From NCBI GenBank assembly GCA_959022495.1, contig CAUEYX010000005.1:127753-191752 (forward strand): a DNA stretch of 64,000 nt, in the 5' to 3' direction. The first letter of the stretch is position 1. Each line of letters opens with the position of its first letter. Below, in pieces: positions 17,652 to 25,638 of this stretch. The translations under genes were made by a program, and so were the position numbers. Below the pieces are notes generated by a model. It made no database searches, was not told where the DNA came from, and saw only the letters and a program-made list of their open reading frames with translations. The stretch comes from an uncultured Lachnospiraceae bacterium (GTDB lineage Bacteria > Bacillota > Clostridia > Lachnospirales > Lachnospiraceae).

Positions 17652-18719
17652 ATGAAAAAGAAAGTGATTGCAATGATGCTTGCCGCGGCTGTAGCGGCTA
17701 CGGCCGCGGGATGTGGCAGCAAAGGACTGTCCAATGAATATGTGACAGTGACACAGTACAAGGGACTGGAAGTAGCCAAGGTGGAGACAGAGGAAGTGAC
17801 AGACGACCAGGTGGAGGAGGCGAACCAGGCAAACCTCCAGAATACGGCAGAGAAAGTGACAGTGACGGACCGCGCGGCACAGACAGGAGACTGGGTCAAC
17901 ATTGACTTTACCGGATATCTGGACGGCGTGGAGTTCGAGAACGGATCAGCCCAGGCCCAGGATCTTCAGCTGGGCTCAGGCAGCTTTATTGGCGCGTCAG
18001 GCGATTACGCGGGATTTGAGGATCAGATTGTGGGTCATCAGACCGGCGAGGAGTTTGACATCACGGTACAGTTCCCGGATAATTATTCCGAGGATATGGC
18101 GGGGAAGGTAGCGGATTTCCATATCGTTCTCAACGAGATTTATAATGAGAGCGTGCCGGAACTGACTGACGAGTGGGTGCAGGCAAACATTACGGACGCG
18201 GACACTGTGGAAGAGTACAAGACGAATCTCAGGACCCAGCTTGAAGAGCAGGCGGAAGAGTCGGCCAGGAACCAGCTGATGAGTTATGTGCAGACAGAGC
18301 TCTTGGAGAACATTGAAGTAAAGAAATACCCCGAGGATAAAGTGGATGAGCTTGTCACAGAGATGGAAGACTACTATACCCAGATGGCGGCCATGTACGG
18401 CGTGGAGCTGACGGAATTTATTGTGAACTACCTGGGGACCACGGAGGATGATTTCCACAGCAGGATCAAAGAGTCCGCACAGCAGACAGTGGCAATAAAC
18501 GAGGCGGTAAAATTAATCGCCGAGAAGCAGAAACTGCAGCCTTCTGACGAAGAGTTTGAGAAACGGGCGAAAGAATACGCGGAGCAGTCGGGCATGGACG
18601 ATGTGACCGCGTTTATGGAGCAGGTCGGAGAGGATACACTGAAAGAACAGATTCAGCTCGATCTTGTGATGGAATACCTGGCGGATGAGTGCGTGCAGGT
18701 CGAGGACAGCGCTGAGTAG
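17652..18719 (+). CDS. secreted lipoprotein with FKBP/trigger-factor-like foldase domains
   Basis: A 355-residue protein with a lipoprotein signal peptide: MKKK, a hydrophobic stretch, then AAGC with the lipidated Cys at 21. A peptidyl-prolyl isomerase domain of the trigger-factor FKBP type follows (GDWVNIDFTGYLDG, DLQLGSGSFIG, FEDQIVG, FDITVQFPDNY), then a long helical C-terminal part like the trigger-factor chaperone arms. The N-terminal ribosome-binding domain of cytosolic trigger factor is absent. It probably folds proteins between membrane and wall, comparable in place to PrsA though unrelated in sequence. AAGGAGAAAGAGC precedes the ATG. Confidence 0.85.
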   Translation: MKKKVIAMMLAAAVAATAAGCGSKGLSNEYVTVTQYKGLEVAKVETEEVTDDQVEEANQANLQNTAEKVTVTDRAAQTGDWVNIDFTGYLDGVEFENGSAQAQDLQLGSGSFIGASGDYAGFEDQIVGHQTGEEFDITVQFPDNYSEDMAGKVADFHIVLNEIYNESVPELTDEWVQANITDADTVEEYKTNLRTQLEEQAEESARNQLMSYVQTELLENIEVKKYPEDKVDELVTEMEDYYTQMAAMYGVELTEFIVNYLGTTEDDFHSRIKESAQQTVAINEAVKLIAEKQKLQPSDEEFEKRAKEYAEQSGMDDVTAFMEQVGEDTLKEQIQLDLVMEYLADECVQVEDSAE

Positions 18720-18809
18720 GACAGAAAAATAAGGCCGCGTAGGCGGCACGCGCGGCGCTGCGGCCGCGCTGGGACAGCAGGATTTCAGAAAGAAAAAGGA
18801 GGGCATGAA

Positions 18810-19679
18810 ATGAAGCTGGAAAATGACAGGCTCTGTGTGGAGATCGCGGAGCAGGGCGCGGAAGTGACTAGGATCTACGATAAGAAGAAGGATACAGAAC
18901 TTCTGTGGGACGCGGACCCTGTATATTGGAAACGGCATTCCCCGATCTTATTCCCCAATGTGGGGAAGACGTATCACAATACCGTGCGGATCAATGGGAT
19001 ACAGTATCCCACATCCCAGCATGGGTTTGCCAGGGATAACAGATTCAAATGTATCAGGGAAACATCGGACACAGCTTCGTTCTTATTCTCATCCGGGGAA
19101 GAGACAAAAGAGGTCTATCCGTTTGACTTTGACCTGATCGTTTCCTACAAGCTGGAAGGAAAGAACCTGCTTGTGAAATGGGAAGTGCTAAACGCGGGGG
19201 ATGAGGAGATGTTCTTTACAATAGGTGGACATCCGGCCTTCCGTTTCGGTGATGTTTCGGAAATGAAGAGTGACTATATCCTGCGTTTCCCGGGCAGGGC
19301 GTCACTGGATTATATTCTTGTCAATCTGGCTGAGGCGGCGGCAGATCCGGCAAAGGTATATGAGCTGGAGCTGGAAGACGAATGCTGTTCGCTGACGGAA
19401 GAGATGTTCGCGAATGATGCCCTTATCTTTGACAACGGGCAGATCGACGAGGTGTGGCTCTGCCATAAGGACGGCACGCCCCGTGTGGGCATGAAGTGCC
19501 AGGGGTTCCCGAACTTTGGCATCTGGTCTGTGAAAGACGCGCCGTTCGTGTGCCTGGAACCGTGGATGGGAAGGTGCGACGATATCGGGTTTGACAAAGA
19601 GCTTTCGGAGAAGCCGAATGTGAATAAAGTGCCTGTGGGAGGAAGGTTTGAGCAGAGCTATGTAATCATGGCGGGCTGA
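18810..19679 (+). CDS. aldose 1-epimerase family protein (LacX/GalM-like)
   Basis: The 289-residue protein has the galactose mutarotase beta-sandwich pattern: a HSPILFPNVGK segment with the family-typical PxLFP, SQHGFARDNRF (catalytic His), TIGGHPAFRF (second His) and CLEPWMGRCDD near the end. The LacX-type branch is shorter than GalM and its substrates are poorly defined. AAGGAGG lies 6 bp upstream. It is closed by a strong terminator shared with the convergent TetR gene. Association with the preceding lipoprotein (90 bp apart) is possible. Confidence 0.88.
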   Translation: MKLENDRLCVEIAEQGAEVTRIYDKKKDTELLWDADPVYWKRHSPILFPNVGKTYHNTVRINGIQYPTSQHGFARDNRFKCIRETSDTASFLFSSGEETKEVYPFDFDLIVSYKLEGKNLLVKWEVLNAGDEEMFFTIGGHPAFRFGDVSEMKSDYILRFPGRASLDYILVNLAEAAADPAKVYELELEDECCSLTEEMFANDALIFDNGQIDEVWLCHKDGTPRVGMKCQGFPNFGIWSVKDAPFVCLEPWMGRCDDIGFDKELSEKPNVNKVPVGGRFEQSYVIMAG

Positions 19680-19700
19680 TGCCGTACATACTGCAGGATA

Positions 19701-19752
19701 AAAAAGGGGCGCTGGTTCATCATCTGTCTGGATGGGAACCGGCGCCTTTTTT
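19701..19752. terminator. bidirectional terminator
   Basis: GGCGCTGGTTC (19708-19718) pairs with GAACCGGCGCC (19736-19746) and the stem is bounded by AAAAAGG and CCTTTTTT. It serves the epimerase gene and the convergent TetR gene. Confidence 0.88.
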
Positions 19753-19788
19753 GCGGATACAAGGTACATCTATTTTTGACAGAAATAC

Positions 19789-20400
19789 TTATGACATTAG
19801 AAAATTCAGTGAGCCGGGCGGGTTGTCTGTTCCTTTTTCCAGAAGGGAGACCAGCCCGGCGATTGTATTCTCTATTTCTTTCTTTGAGGATGGGATCAGG
19901 GTATTGTCCATCTTTACGGTCAGTACGATGAGAACGATCTCGGCCAGGGCGTCCGGATTGTCAAAAGAGATCTCACCCTTCCGGATACCCTGCTGTATGA
20001 TCTCGGCCAGTACCGGCTTCAGTTCTGTGATGAGATGGTTGAGATATTTCTGGTGGAGGAAGGCTTCCTCCTGCGCTCCGGTGCCCCTGCCTTCCCTTGA
20101 CCTTAGATACTCAGAAGAAGAATTCCGGCATGCCTGGAAGATCATCGCCATCCGTGTGAACGGGGAGATCTCTGTCTGCGCGGAAAGCTTCTTGGCAGTG
20201 GTGAGCGGCTTCTCGTAATTGCGCTCGACCAGGGCTTCCAAGATCGCGTCCTTAGAAGGAAAATAATAATAGATGCTGCCTTTGCCGATACCGGCGGTCT
20301 GCGCGATTTCACTGACGGAGATCGTCTGGAGATTTCTGTTTTCCAGCAGTTTCTGCAGAGAGTCAAGTATAAGTTCGTATTTTTGAGATTGTGCTGCCAT
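19789..20400 (-). CDS. TetR family regulator of the acyl/condensation cluster
   Basis: The 203-residue protein has an N-terminal TetR helix-turn-helix (TISVSEIAQTAGIGKGSIYYYFPSKDAI, residues about 26-52) and a helical ligand-binding C-terminus. It is transcribed divergently from the SCP2-hydrolase-condensation-ACP-ligase genes. Their promoter carries two GACCGC(C/T)(A/G)GTC near-palindromes, the usual arrangement for a TetR repressor controlling its neighbour. The inducer may be a fatty acid or acyl product, given the cluster; this is inference. The ATG lies at the divergent intergenic edge with AAGAGGCGG as ribosome site. Confidence 0.9.
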   Translation of the reverse strand: MAAQSQKYELILDSLQKLLENRNLQTISVSEIAQTAGIGKGSIYYYFPSKDAILEALVERNYEKPLTTAKKLSAQTEISPFTRMAMIFQACRNSSSEYLRSREGRGTGAQEEAFLHQKYLNHLITELKPVLAEIIQQGIRKGEISFDNPDALAEIVLIVLTVKMDNTLIPSSKKEIENTIAGLVSLLEKGTDNPPGSLNFLMS

Positions 20401-20539
20401 AGTTACCGCCTCTTTTAATTATGAAGTAAAATCTGATGCTGTTTACACCTCAGTATAGCACATCCCCCTCAAAAGAACCACTGATCAAAACGCACAAAAA
20501 ACGGTATGGAAATGCCCTTTATTTTTATGGAAACGCGAG

Positions 20540-20568
20540 TTGACCGCCAGTCGAAAAGGTGATAATCT
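20540..20568 (+). promoter_or_regulatory. promoter of the acyl/condensation cluster
   Basis: TTGACC (20540-20545) and TAATCT (20563-20568) are 17 bp apart. The first operator copy overlaps the -35 and spacer, so a bound TetR protein would block RNA polymerase. Confidence 0.7.
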
Positions 20569-20596
20569 AACGGAAGAAAGGATATGACCGCTGGTC
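20542..20596. promoter_or_regulatory. two putative TetR operators
   Basis: GACCGCCAGTC at 20542-20552 and GACCGCTGGTC at 20586-20596 share GACCGCyrGTC and are each near-palindromic. A related element, GTCGARAA, appears three times (20550, 20594, 20614), the third just upstream of the SCP2 ribosome site. The 44-bp centre spacing is about four helical turns, placing both copies on the same DNA face. Confidence 0.65.
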
Positions 20597-20631
20597 GAAA
20601 AACGACATAAGCGGTCGAGAAGGAGGAAATT

Positions 20632-20973
20632 ATGACTTATGCAGATATGTTTGCGAAAGTAAAAGGAATGCTGATGGATGCCGATGTGAGCGATATCCAC
20701 GAACATCTGGCGTATCAGTTTAACATCACGGGCGAGGCGGAAGGAATTTTCTATGCGGAAGTAAAAGACGGGCAGCTCTTTGTCGAGCCCTATGAGTATT
20801 TTGACCGCGACGCGATGTTTACCTGCTCCGCGGAGACGTTATTTAAGATCGCGGATGGGAAGACAGATCCGATCCTTGCGTTTACAATCGGTAAACTGAA
20901 GGTGGAAGGGAATATTGACAAGGCGCTGAGGCTGAAGGAGCTGATCAGCAGTAAGAAAAAAGGAAAGAAATAA
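20632..20973 (+). CDS. SCP2 sterol/lipid-carrier domain protein
   Basis: The 113-residue protein consists of a single SCP2-like domain: an N-terminal helix, a beta sheet (GIFYAEVKDGQLFVEPYEYFDRDAMFTCSA-like) and the typical DPILAFTIGKLKVEGNIDKALRL ending. SCP2 folds bind lipids or acyl-CoAs in a tunnel. As the first gene after the operator-controlled promoter, with GAAGGAGG as ribosome site, it is likely the lipid carrier or pool sensor of the cluster. It is soluble, with a Lys-rich tail. Confidence 0.85.
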   Translation: MTYADMFAKVKGMLMDADVSDIHEHLAYQFNITGEAEGIFYAEVKDGQLFVEPYEYFDRDAMFTCSAETLFKIADGKTDPILAFTIGKLKVEGNIDKALRLKELISSKKKGKK

Positions 20974-21054
20974 ACGTGCTTTATGCGCGGAGAAAAGAAT
21001 CGGCGGACGAATTCTGAAAAGAGCGTCAGGACGCAGAAAGGGAGATGCTGGTAA

Positions 21055-21999
21055 ATGGGAAAGAAATTAAAAGCAGCGGCAGCGCTTCTCGGCGCGGCAG
21101 CCGCGGCGGAGGCGGCGGGAAGCGCCTACCTGTACAGAAGGACCATGATCCGTTATAAAGCGAAGACAGAGCGGACCATGAAGATGTCCGGAGTGGACTG
21201 GGAGAAATATACCTCCCTTATGAAAGAGCGCAGGGCGTGGATGATGGAACAGCCTCATGAGGATGTGTGGATTACCTCTCACGATGGGCTGAAGCTTCAC
21301 GGTACTTATTTCAAAGGGGAGGAGGGAAGCAGGGCGGTGATCTGCTTCCACGGATATACGAGCGAGGGCCTCAATGATTATGTAAGCCTATCCGATTATT
21401 ATTTAAAGCATGGGTTCCGCATGCTCCTGATTGATGAGAGAGCCCATGGGACGAGCGAGGGAAACCACATTGGTTTTGGCAATATGGACCGTCTGGACGG
21501 AAAGCGCTGGGTGGAATGGATGATTGACAAAGCGGGTGAGGACACGCAGATCCTGCTTCACGGCAATTCCATGGGCGGGGCCACAGTCTGTATGATGAGC
21601 GGGCTTGAGCTTCCGCCCCAGGTAAAAGGCATTATCTCGGACTGCGCGTTCACTTCTATGAAGGAAGTGTTCACCCATGTGCTTCACAGCATGTACCACA
21701 TTCCGGCATTTCCCATGCTGCAGATTGCCGACTGGGCGAATAAAAAGAAGGCCGGATATGGGCTGGATGATTTAAGTTCCGTGAGGGAAGTGAGAAAGGC
21801 AGAGGTGCCGTTCCTCTTCATTCACGGGGAGGACGACGTTTTCGTTCCCTGCTGGATGACGGAAGAGATCTATAAAAACTGTGCCTCGCCAAAGACGAAA
21901 CTGATTGTCAAGGGCGCGGGACACGGAGAAAGTTACTATAAGGATACGAAAGGCTATGAGAGCGCCATGGATTCATTTATAGGAGGAGTTATAGAATGA
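21055..21999 (+). CDS. membrane-anchored alpha/beta hydrolase
   Basis: The 314-residue protein has an Ala-rich N-terminal membrane anchor (about residues 5-27). An alpha/beta-hydrolase domain follows, with the oxyanion segment ICFHGYTSEG, the nucleophile elbow GNSMGGA (Ser172), an acidic residue in FIHGEDDVFVP and a His in GAGHGESYY. It belongs to the BAAT/YqkD-like group. The stop overlaps the next start by 4 bp (21996-21999), so it is translationally coupled to the condensation protein. A thioesterase, lipase or acyl-transfer role in the pathway is likely; the substrate is unknown. Confidence 0.87.
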   Translation: MGKKLKAAAALLGAAAAAEAAGSAYLYRRTMIRYKAKTERTMKMSGVDWEKYTSLMKERRAWMMEQPHEDVWITSHDGLKLHGTYFKGEEGSRAVICFHGYTSEGLNDYVSLSDYYLKHGFRMLLIDERAHGTSEGNHIGFGNMDRLDGKRWVEWMIDKAGEDTQILLHGNSMGGATVCMMSGLELPPQVKGIISDCAFTSMKEVFTHVLHSMYHIPAFPMLQIADWANKKKAGYGLDDLSSVREVRKAEVPFLFIHGEDDVFVPCWMTEEIYKNCASPKTKLIVKGAGHGESYYKDTKGYESAMDSFIGGVIE

Positions 22000-23402
22000 T
22001 GAAGACGAGAAAGGGGTACAAGGTATACCCGCTGACAGTAGCGCAGAAGTTTCATCTGTATTATCTGCCGTTCTGCCCGACAGCTGCTGTCCTGAATATC
22101 GGAACCAGCCTGACCATAGAGGTGGAGATCGACTGGGATATCCTGAAGCAGTCCATCAATAAAGCCTATGAGAGATGCGAAGGCATGCGCGTCCGCTTCG
22201 CGAAAGATAAGGAAGGCAATTATTATCAGTATGTTGTAAAGCACGAGGATCAGGACATTGAGTTCTATGACTTCAGCGGAAAGACGATGGAAGAGGCAGA
22301 GGAGATCATGAAGGAGTGGACAAGGGTTCCTTTCCAGATGACGGATACCCAGCTCACCAGGGTTGTCATGATTCAGATGCCGGACGGCTTCAGCGGGGTA
22401 TACTTCCTGGGACATCATATGATCGTGGACGCACAGTCGCTGATCGCGTTTCTTAAGGATATCATTGAATTGTACTGTAACGCGAAATACGAGGGAGTCC
22501 CCTATCCGAAGGAGATGGCTTCCTACATTGAGCAGCTGCAGAAGGACCTTGCCTATGAGGCGGGCAGCAGGGCGCAGTTAAGAGATATTGAATATTTTCA
22601 CAAAGAGATTGAGAAGGGCGAGCCCATCTTCAACGGGATCAACGGAAGGGATAAGCTTGAGGCGGCCCGTGAGATGTTCAAGAACCCGGACCTGCGTACT
22701 GCGTTCAGCGCGTCAGATGACACCAAGTCCACGCTGGATATCTTCCACCTTGAGGAGGAACCTACGAGGCGTCTCATGGATTTCTGTGAGAAATATCATG
22801 TCTCCCTGGCGTGTCTGCTTCTGATGGGGCTGCGTACGTATTTACAGAAAATGAACGGATTTGAGGACGTGTCCATCAACAATGCCATCGCAAGGCGCGC
22901 CACACTGAAAGAGAAGAAATCCGGAGGAACAAGGATTCACTCGTTCCCGATCCGCACCATCTTCCCGGAAGATATGAAGTTCATTGACGGGGTTTACGCG
23001 ATCCGCGACAAACAGAATGAATACTTCCGCCATGCCAATTATGACCCCACAGCATACTTCGCGCACAGGGCCAAAACCTATCCTCAGCCCAAGGCCGGGC
23101 TTACATATGAGCAGATTTCCCTGACGTACCAGCCGCTGACTCTGAAGGAGAAAGGGCTGGATCAGCTGGGCGATATCCGCTATAAGACAAAATGGTACCC
23201 CAACGGCTCCTGCGCCCAGGCGATGTACCTGACTGTGATGCACCGGCCGGAGGACAATGGGCTGGACTTTAACTTCGAGCACCAGGTGAAAGCGGTGTCA
23301 AGGGACGAGCTGGAGTATCTGTATTACTATCTGTGCAGGATCATGTTCAAGGGCGCGGAGAATCCGGACCTGACGATCGGGGAGATTATAAAACTGGTAT
23401 AA
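21996..23402 (+). CDS. stand-alone condensation-domain acyltransferase
   Basis: The 468-residue protein resembles one NRPS condensation domain: an N-terminal YPLTVAQKFHLYY segment, the HHxxxD active site at residues 140-145 (HHMIVD, with Ala instead of Gly next) and later SINNAIARRATLKEKKSGG and PQPKAGLTYEQISLTYQPL lobes. Stand-alone C domains form amides or esters between a carrier-bound acyl group and an acceptor. No adenylation or carrier domain is attached; those are separate genes downstream (ACP and ligase). The gene overlaps the hydrolase by 4 bp. The acceptor cannot be inferred. Confidence 0.85.
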   Translation: MMKTRKGYKVYPLTVAQKFHLYYLPFCPTAAVLNIGTSLTIEVEIDWDILKQSINKAYERCEGMRVRFAKDKEGNYYQYVVKHEDQDIEFYDFSGKTMEEAEEIMKEWTRVPFQMTDTQLTRVVMIQMPDGFSGVYFLGHHMIVDAQSLIAFLKDIIELYCNAKYEGVPYPKEMASYIEQLQKDLAYEAGSRAQLRDIEYFHKEIEKGEPIFNGINGRDKLEAAREMFKNPDLRTAFSASDDTKSTLDIFHLEEEPTRRLMDFCEKYHVSLACLLLMGLRTYLQKMNGFEDVSINNAIARRATLKEKKSGGTRIHSFPIRTIFPEDMKFIDGVYAIRDKQNEYFRHANYDPTAYFAHRAKTYPQPKAGLTYEQISLTYQPLTLKEKGLDQLGDIRYKTKWYPNGSCAQAMYLTVMHRPEDNGLDFNFEHQVKAVSRDELEYLYYYLCRIMFKGAENPDLTIGEIIKLV

Positions 23403-23490
23403 AGCCAGAGCGCGCACGGAAAAAATGAGGGAGCATCCCGCCCCAATGGGGGAATTGGTATAAAATAGAAAACGAGAATAAAGGAGAACA

Positions 23491-23727
23491 ATGATGTTTG
23501 AGAAATTAGTAGATATCATCTGCAACTATGTGGAAGTGGAGCCGGAGAATATTCATCCGGAGTCCCGTTTCATGGAAGACCTGGGGTTTACATCCTTTGA
23601 CTTTATGAGCATGCTGGGGGAGATTGAGGATGAGTTCGACGTAGAAGTGGAGCAGACGGAGGCGGCCAATATCCGCACCGTACAGGAAGCCGCTGATTAC
23701 CTTGAAAAGTTGACTGCTGAGAACTGA
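23491..23727 (+). CDS. acyl/peptidyl carrier protein
   Basis: A 78-residue acidic four-helix carrier protein. LGFTSFDFM places the 4'-phosphopantetheine attachment Ser at residue 35. The helix after it (MLGEIEDEFDVEVE) has the acidic face recognised by partner enzymes. It is preceded by AAAGGAGAACA and lies between the condensation protein and the acyl ligase, so it is most likely the dedicated carrier of this pathway and not the fatty-acid-synthesis ACP. Confidence 0.92.
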   Translation: MMFEKLVDIICNYVEVEPENIHPESRFMEDLGFTSFDFMSMLGEIEDEFDVEVEQTEAANIRTVQEAADYLEKLTAEN

Positions 23728-23756
23728 TTTTGTCTCAGAGAAAGGATTGAGGAAAT

Positions 23757-25265
23757 ATGCTTTGCAGTACAGTTCGTGAGATTCTGGTGAACGCGGAGAA
23801 AAAGTACGGGACAGGGGACGCGGTGCGCTATAAAATCAGTAAAAACAAGATCGAATCCAAGACCTATACACAGCTGAAGGAAGACAGTGAGAGCTTTTCC
23901 AATGTGCTTAAGGCGCTGGGAGAGCAGGGAAACCATGTGTCGGTGATCGGCATGACTTCCTATGCGTGGCTGACCGCTTATTTCGGCACAGTCAACAGCG
24001 GGAGCGTGATCGTGCCGCTGGATGTGAACCTGCCGGCGGAGGATGTGTGCGACCTGATCGCCCGCTCTGATTCCACAGTGCTCGTCTATGACGAGGTGAG
24101 AAAGGATGTGGCGGCTATGGCAGAAGAGCGCTGCCCGCGGCTGAAAACGATCATTTCCATGCAGCAGCAGGAGCACAGTGACCATGCGTACGCATTCTGG
24201 AAGCTTCTTGAGGAGCATCAGGGAAGTTTTGACTATACGCCGGAGCCGGACCGGCTCTGTACGATTATGTTCACGTCCGGCACCACGGGAAAGAGCAAGG
24301 GGGTTATGCTGACCCACAGAAATGTAGCGGAAAACGCCACCTGTCTTGATATGAAGATCCCGGAGCGCATCGTGATCATGACTGTGCTCCCGATCCATCA
24401 CGCGTACTGTCTGAGCATGGATATCCTCAAAGGGATGTCGCTTGGGGCGGTGATCTGTATCAATGATTCTCTCATGCGCGTGGCAAAGAATATCAAGCTC
24501 TTTCAGCCGGAGATGATCCTGATGGTGCCGCTGATGATCGAGACCATGGCAAAGAAACTGGAGGAGGCGGCGCTTCTTCCGGCGAAGATTGTGAAGAATC
24601 AGGTGTTTGGAAAACAATTCCATACCATCTGCAGCGGCGGTGCTTATCTTGATCCGAGCTACATTGATTTGTTCAAAAAATACGACATTACAATCCAGCA
24701 GGGCTACGGGATGACGGAGTGTTCTCCGGTGATCAGTATCTCACAGAGCTGGAATATCCGCAGCGATTCTGTGGGCCAGCTTGTGCCAAACTGCGAGGCA
24801 AAGACCGTGGACGGAGAGCTGTGGGTGCGCGGAAGCAGTGTCATGCAGGGATATTATAAGATGCCTGAGGAGACCGCGGAGGCTCTGGAAGACGGGTGGC
24901 TGAAGACAGGGGATCTGGGTTATGTAGATGAAGACGGGTTCGTCTACCTGACTGGGAGAAAGAAGAACCTGATCATCACCAAGAACGGTGAAAATGTATC
25001 TCCGGAGGAGCTGGAGAACGCGCTGAGTACGAACCGGCTGGTGGGAGAAGTGCTGGTGCGTGAAAATAACGGCGTGATTGAGGCGGAGATTTATCCAGAT
25101 CAGGATTACGTGAAGAAAAAACGGGTGAAGGATGTGCGCGCGAATCTTCAGGAAGTCATCGACGCGTACAATCGGACAGCAGCACCGCAGAAAAAGATAT
25201 ACAGCCTGATTGTCCGGGATACCGAGTTTGAGAAGACTACCACAAGGAAGATCAAACGTTTCTGA
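23757..25265 (+). CDS. AMP-dependent acyl ligase (acyl-ACP synthetase / adenylation enzyme)
   Basis: The 502-residue ANL-superfamily enzyme has FTSGTTGKSKG (ATP loop, from residue 172), the aromatic GYGMTECSP motif, TGDLGYVDEDGFVYLTGRKKNLI and a C-terminal TTRKIKRF with the catalytic Lys of the mobile domain. It adenylates a carboxylic acid and most likely loads it on the adjacent carrier protein. No condensation or carrier domains are fused. Its start is 29 bp after the ACP stop. A fatty acid is the likely substrate by resemblance to long-chain acyl ligases, but an amino acid cannot be excluded. Confidence 0.9.
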   Translation: MLCSTVREILVNAEKKYGTGDAVRYKISKNKIESKTYTQLKEDSESFSNVLKALGEQGNHVSVIGMTSYAWLTAYFGTVNSGSVIVPLDVNLPAEDVCDLIARSDSTVLVYDEVRKDVAAMAEERCPRLKTIISMQQQEHSDHAYAFWKLLEEHQGSFDYTPEPDRLCTIMFTSGTTGKSKGVMLTHRNVAENATCLDMKIPERIVIMTVLPIHHAYCLSMDILKGMSLGAVICINDSLMRVAKNIKLFQPEMILMVPLMIETMAKKLEEAALLPAKIVKNQVFGKQFHTICSGGAYLDPSYIDLFKKYDITIQQGYGMTECSPVISISQSWNIRSDSVGQLVPNCEAKTVDGELWVRGSSVMQGYYKMPEETAEALEDGWLKTGDLGYVDEDGFVYLTGRKKNLIITKNGENVSPEELENALSTNRLVGEVLVRENNGVIEAEIYPDQDYVKKKRVKDVRANLQEVIDAYNRTAAPQKKIYSLIVRDTEFEKTTTRKIKRF

Positions 25266-25394
25266 CGCGGGGCGGCATATTGACAAACCGGCGGGAAACA
25301 GATAGACTACTGACAATGGTTACGATTCGAAAAAAGTGGCGGTTCAAAGGGCCAGACCGAGAAGGGCTGAATTGGAAAAGCCGGGATCAGGGGG

Positions 25395-25625
25395 ATGTTC
25401 CGCATGACGACAAAGCAGTCCCGCACATCGGATGAATATGGTTTCACGATCTGCGGCATACTGGAGCACAGGGGCATTGCTCCCAAGGATATCGATGCGG
25501 TCATTATCGCGTCTGTCGTACCGGATATTATGCATTCTCTGACAAGCGGCATCGTAAACCTTTATGATCCGCAGCTGACGCTGAACGGGCTGCGGATGAT
25601 CTACGACAAGATAAAGGAGAATTGA
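25395..25625 (+). pseudogene. coaX: remnant of type III pantothenate kinase with large internal deletion
   Basis: The 76-residue frame begins FRMTTKQSRTSDEYGF, then IIASVVPDIMHSLTSGI, the early part of CoaX, and then jumps directly to VNLYDPQLTLNGLRMIYDK, the extreme C-terminus. A normal CoaX has about 255 residues, so roughly 170 central residues (most of the active site) and the N-terminal VIDVGNTN ATP motif are gone. The 125 bp upstream show no replacement start. The position just before dusB is the usual coaX position in related genomes as I recall them. The protein cannot be a working kinase. Confidence 0.82.
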
Positions 25626-25638
25626 CAGCACAGGGAAT

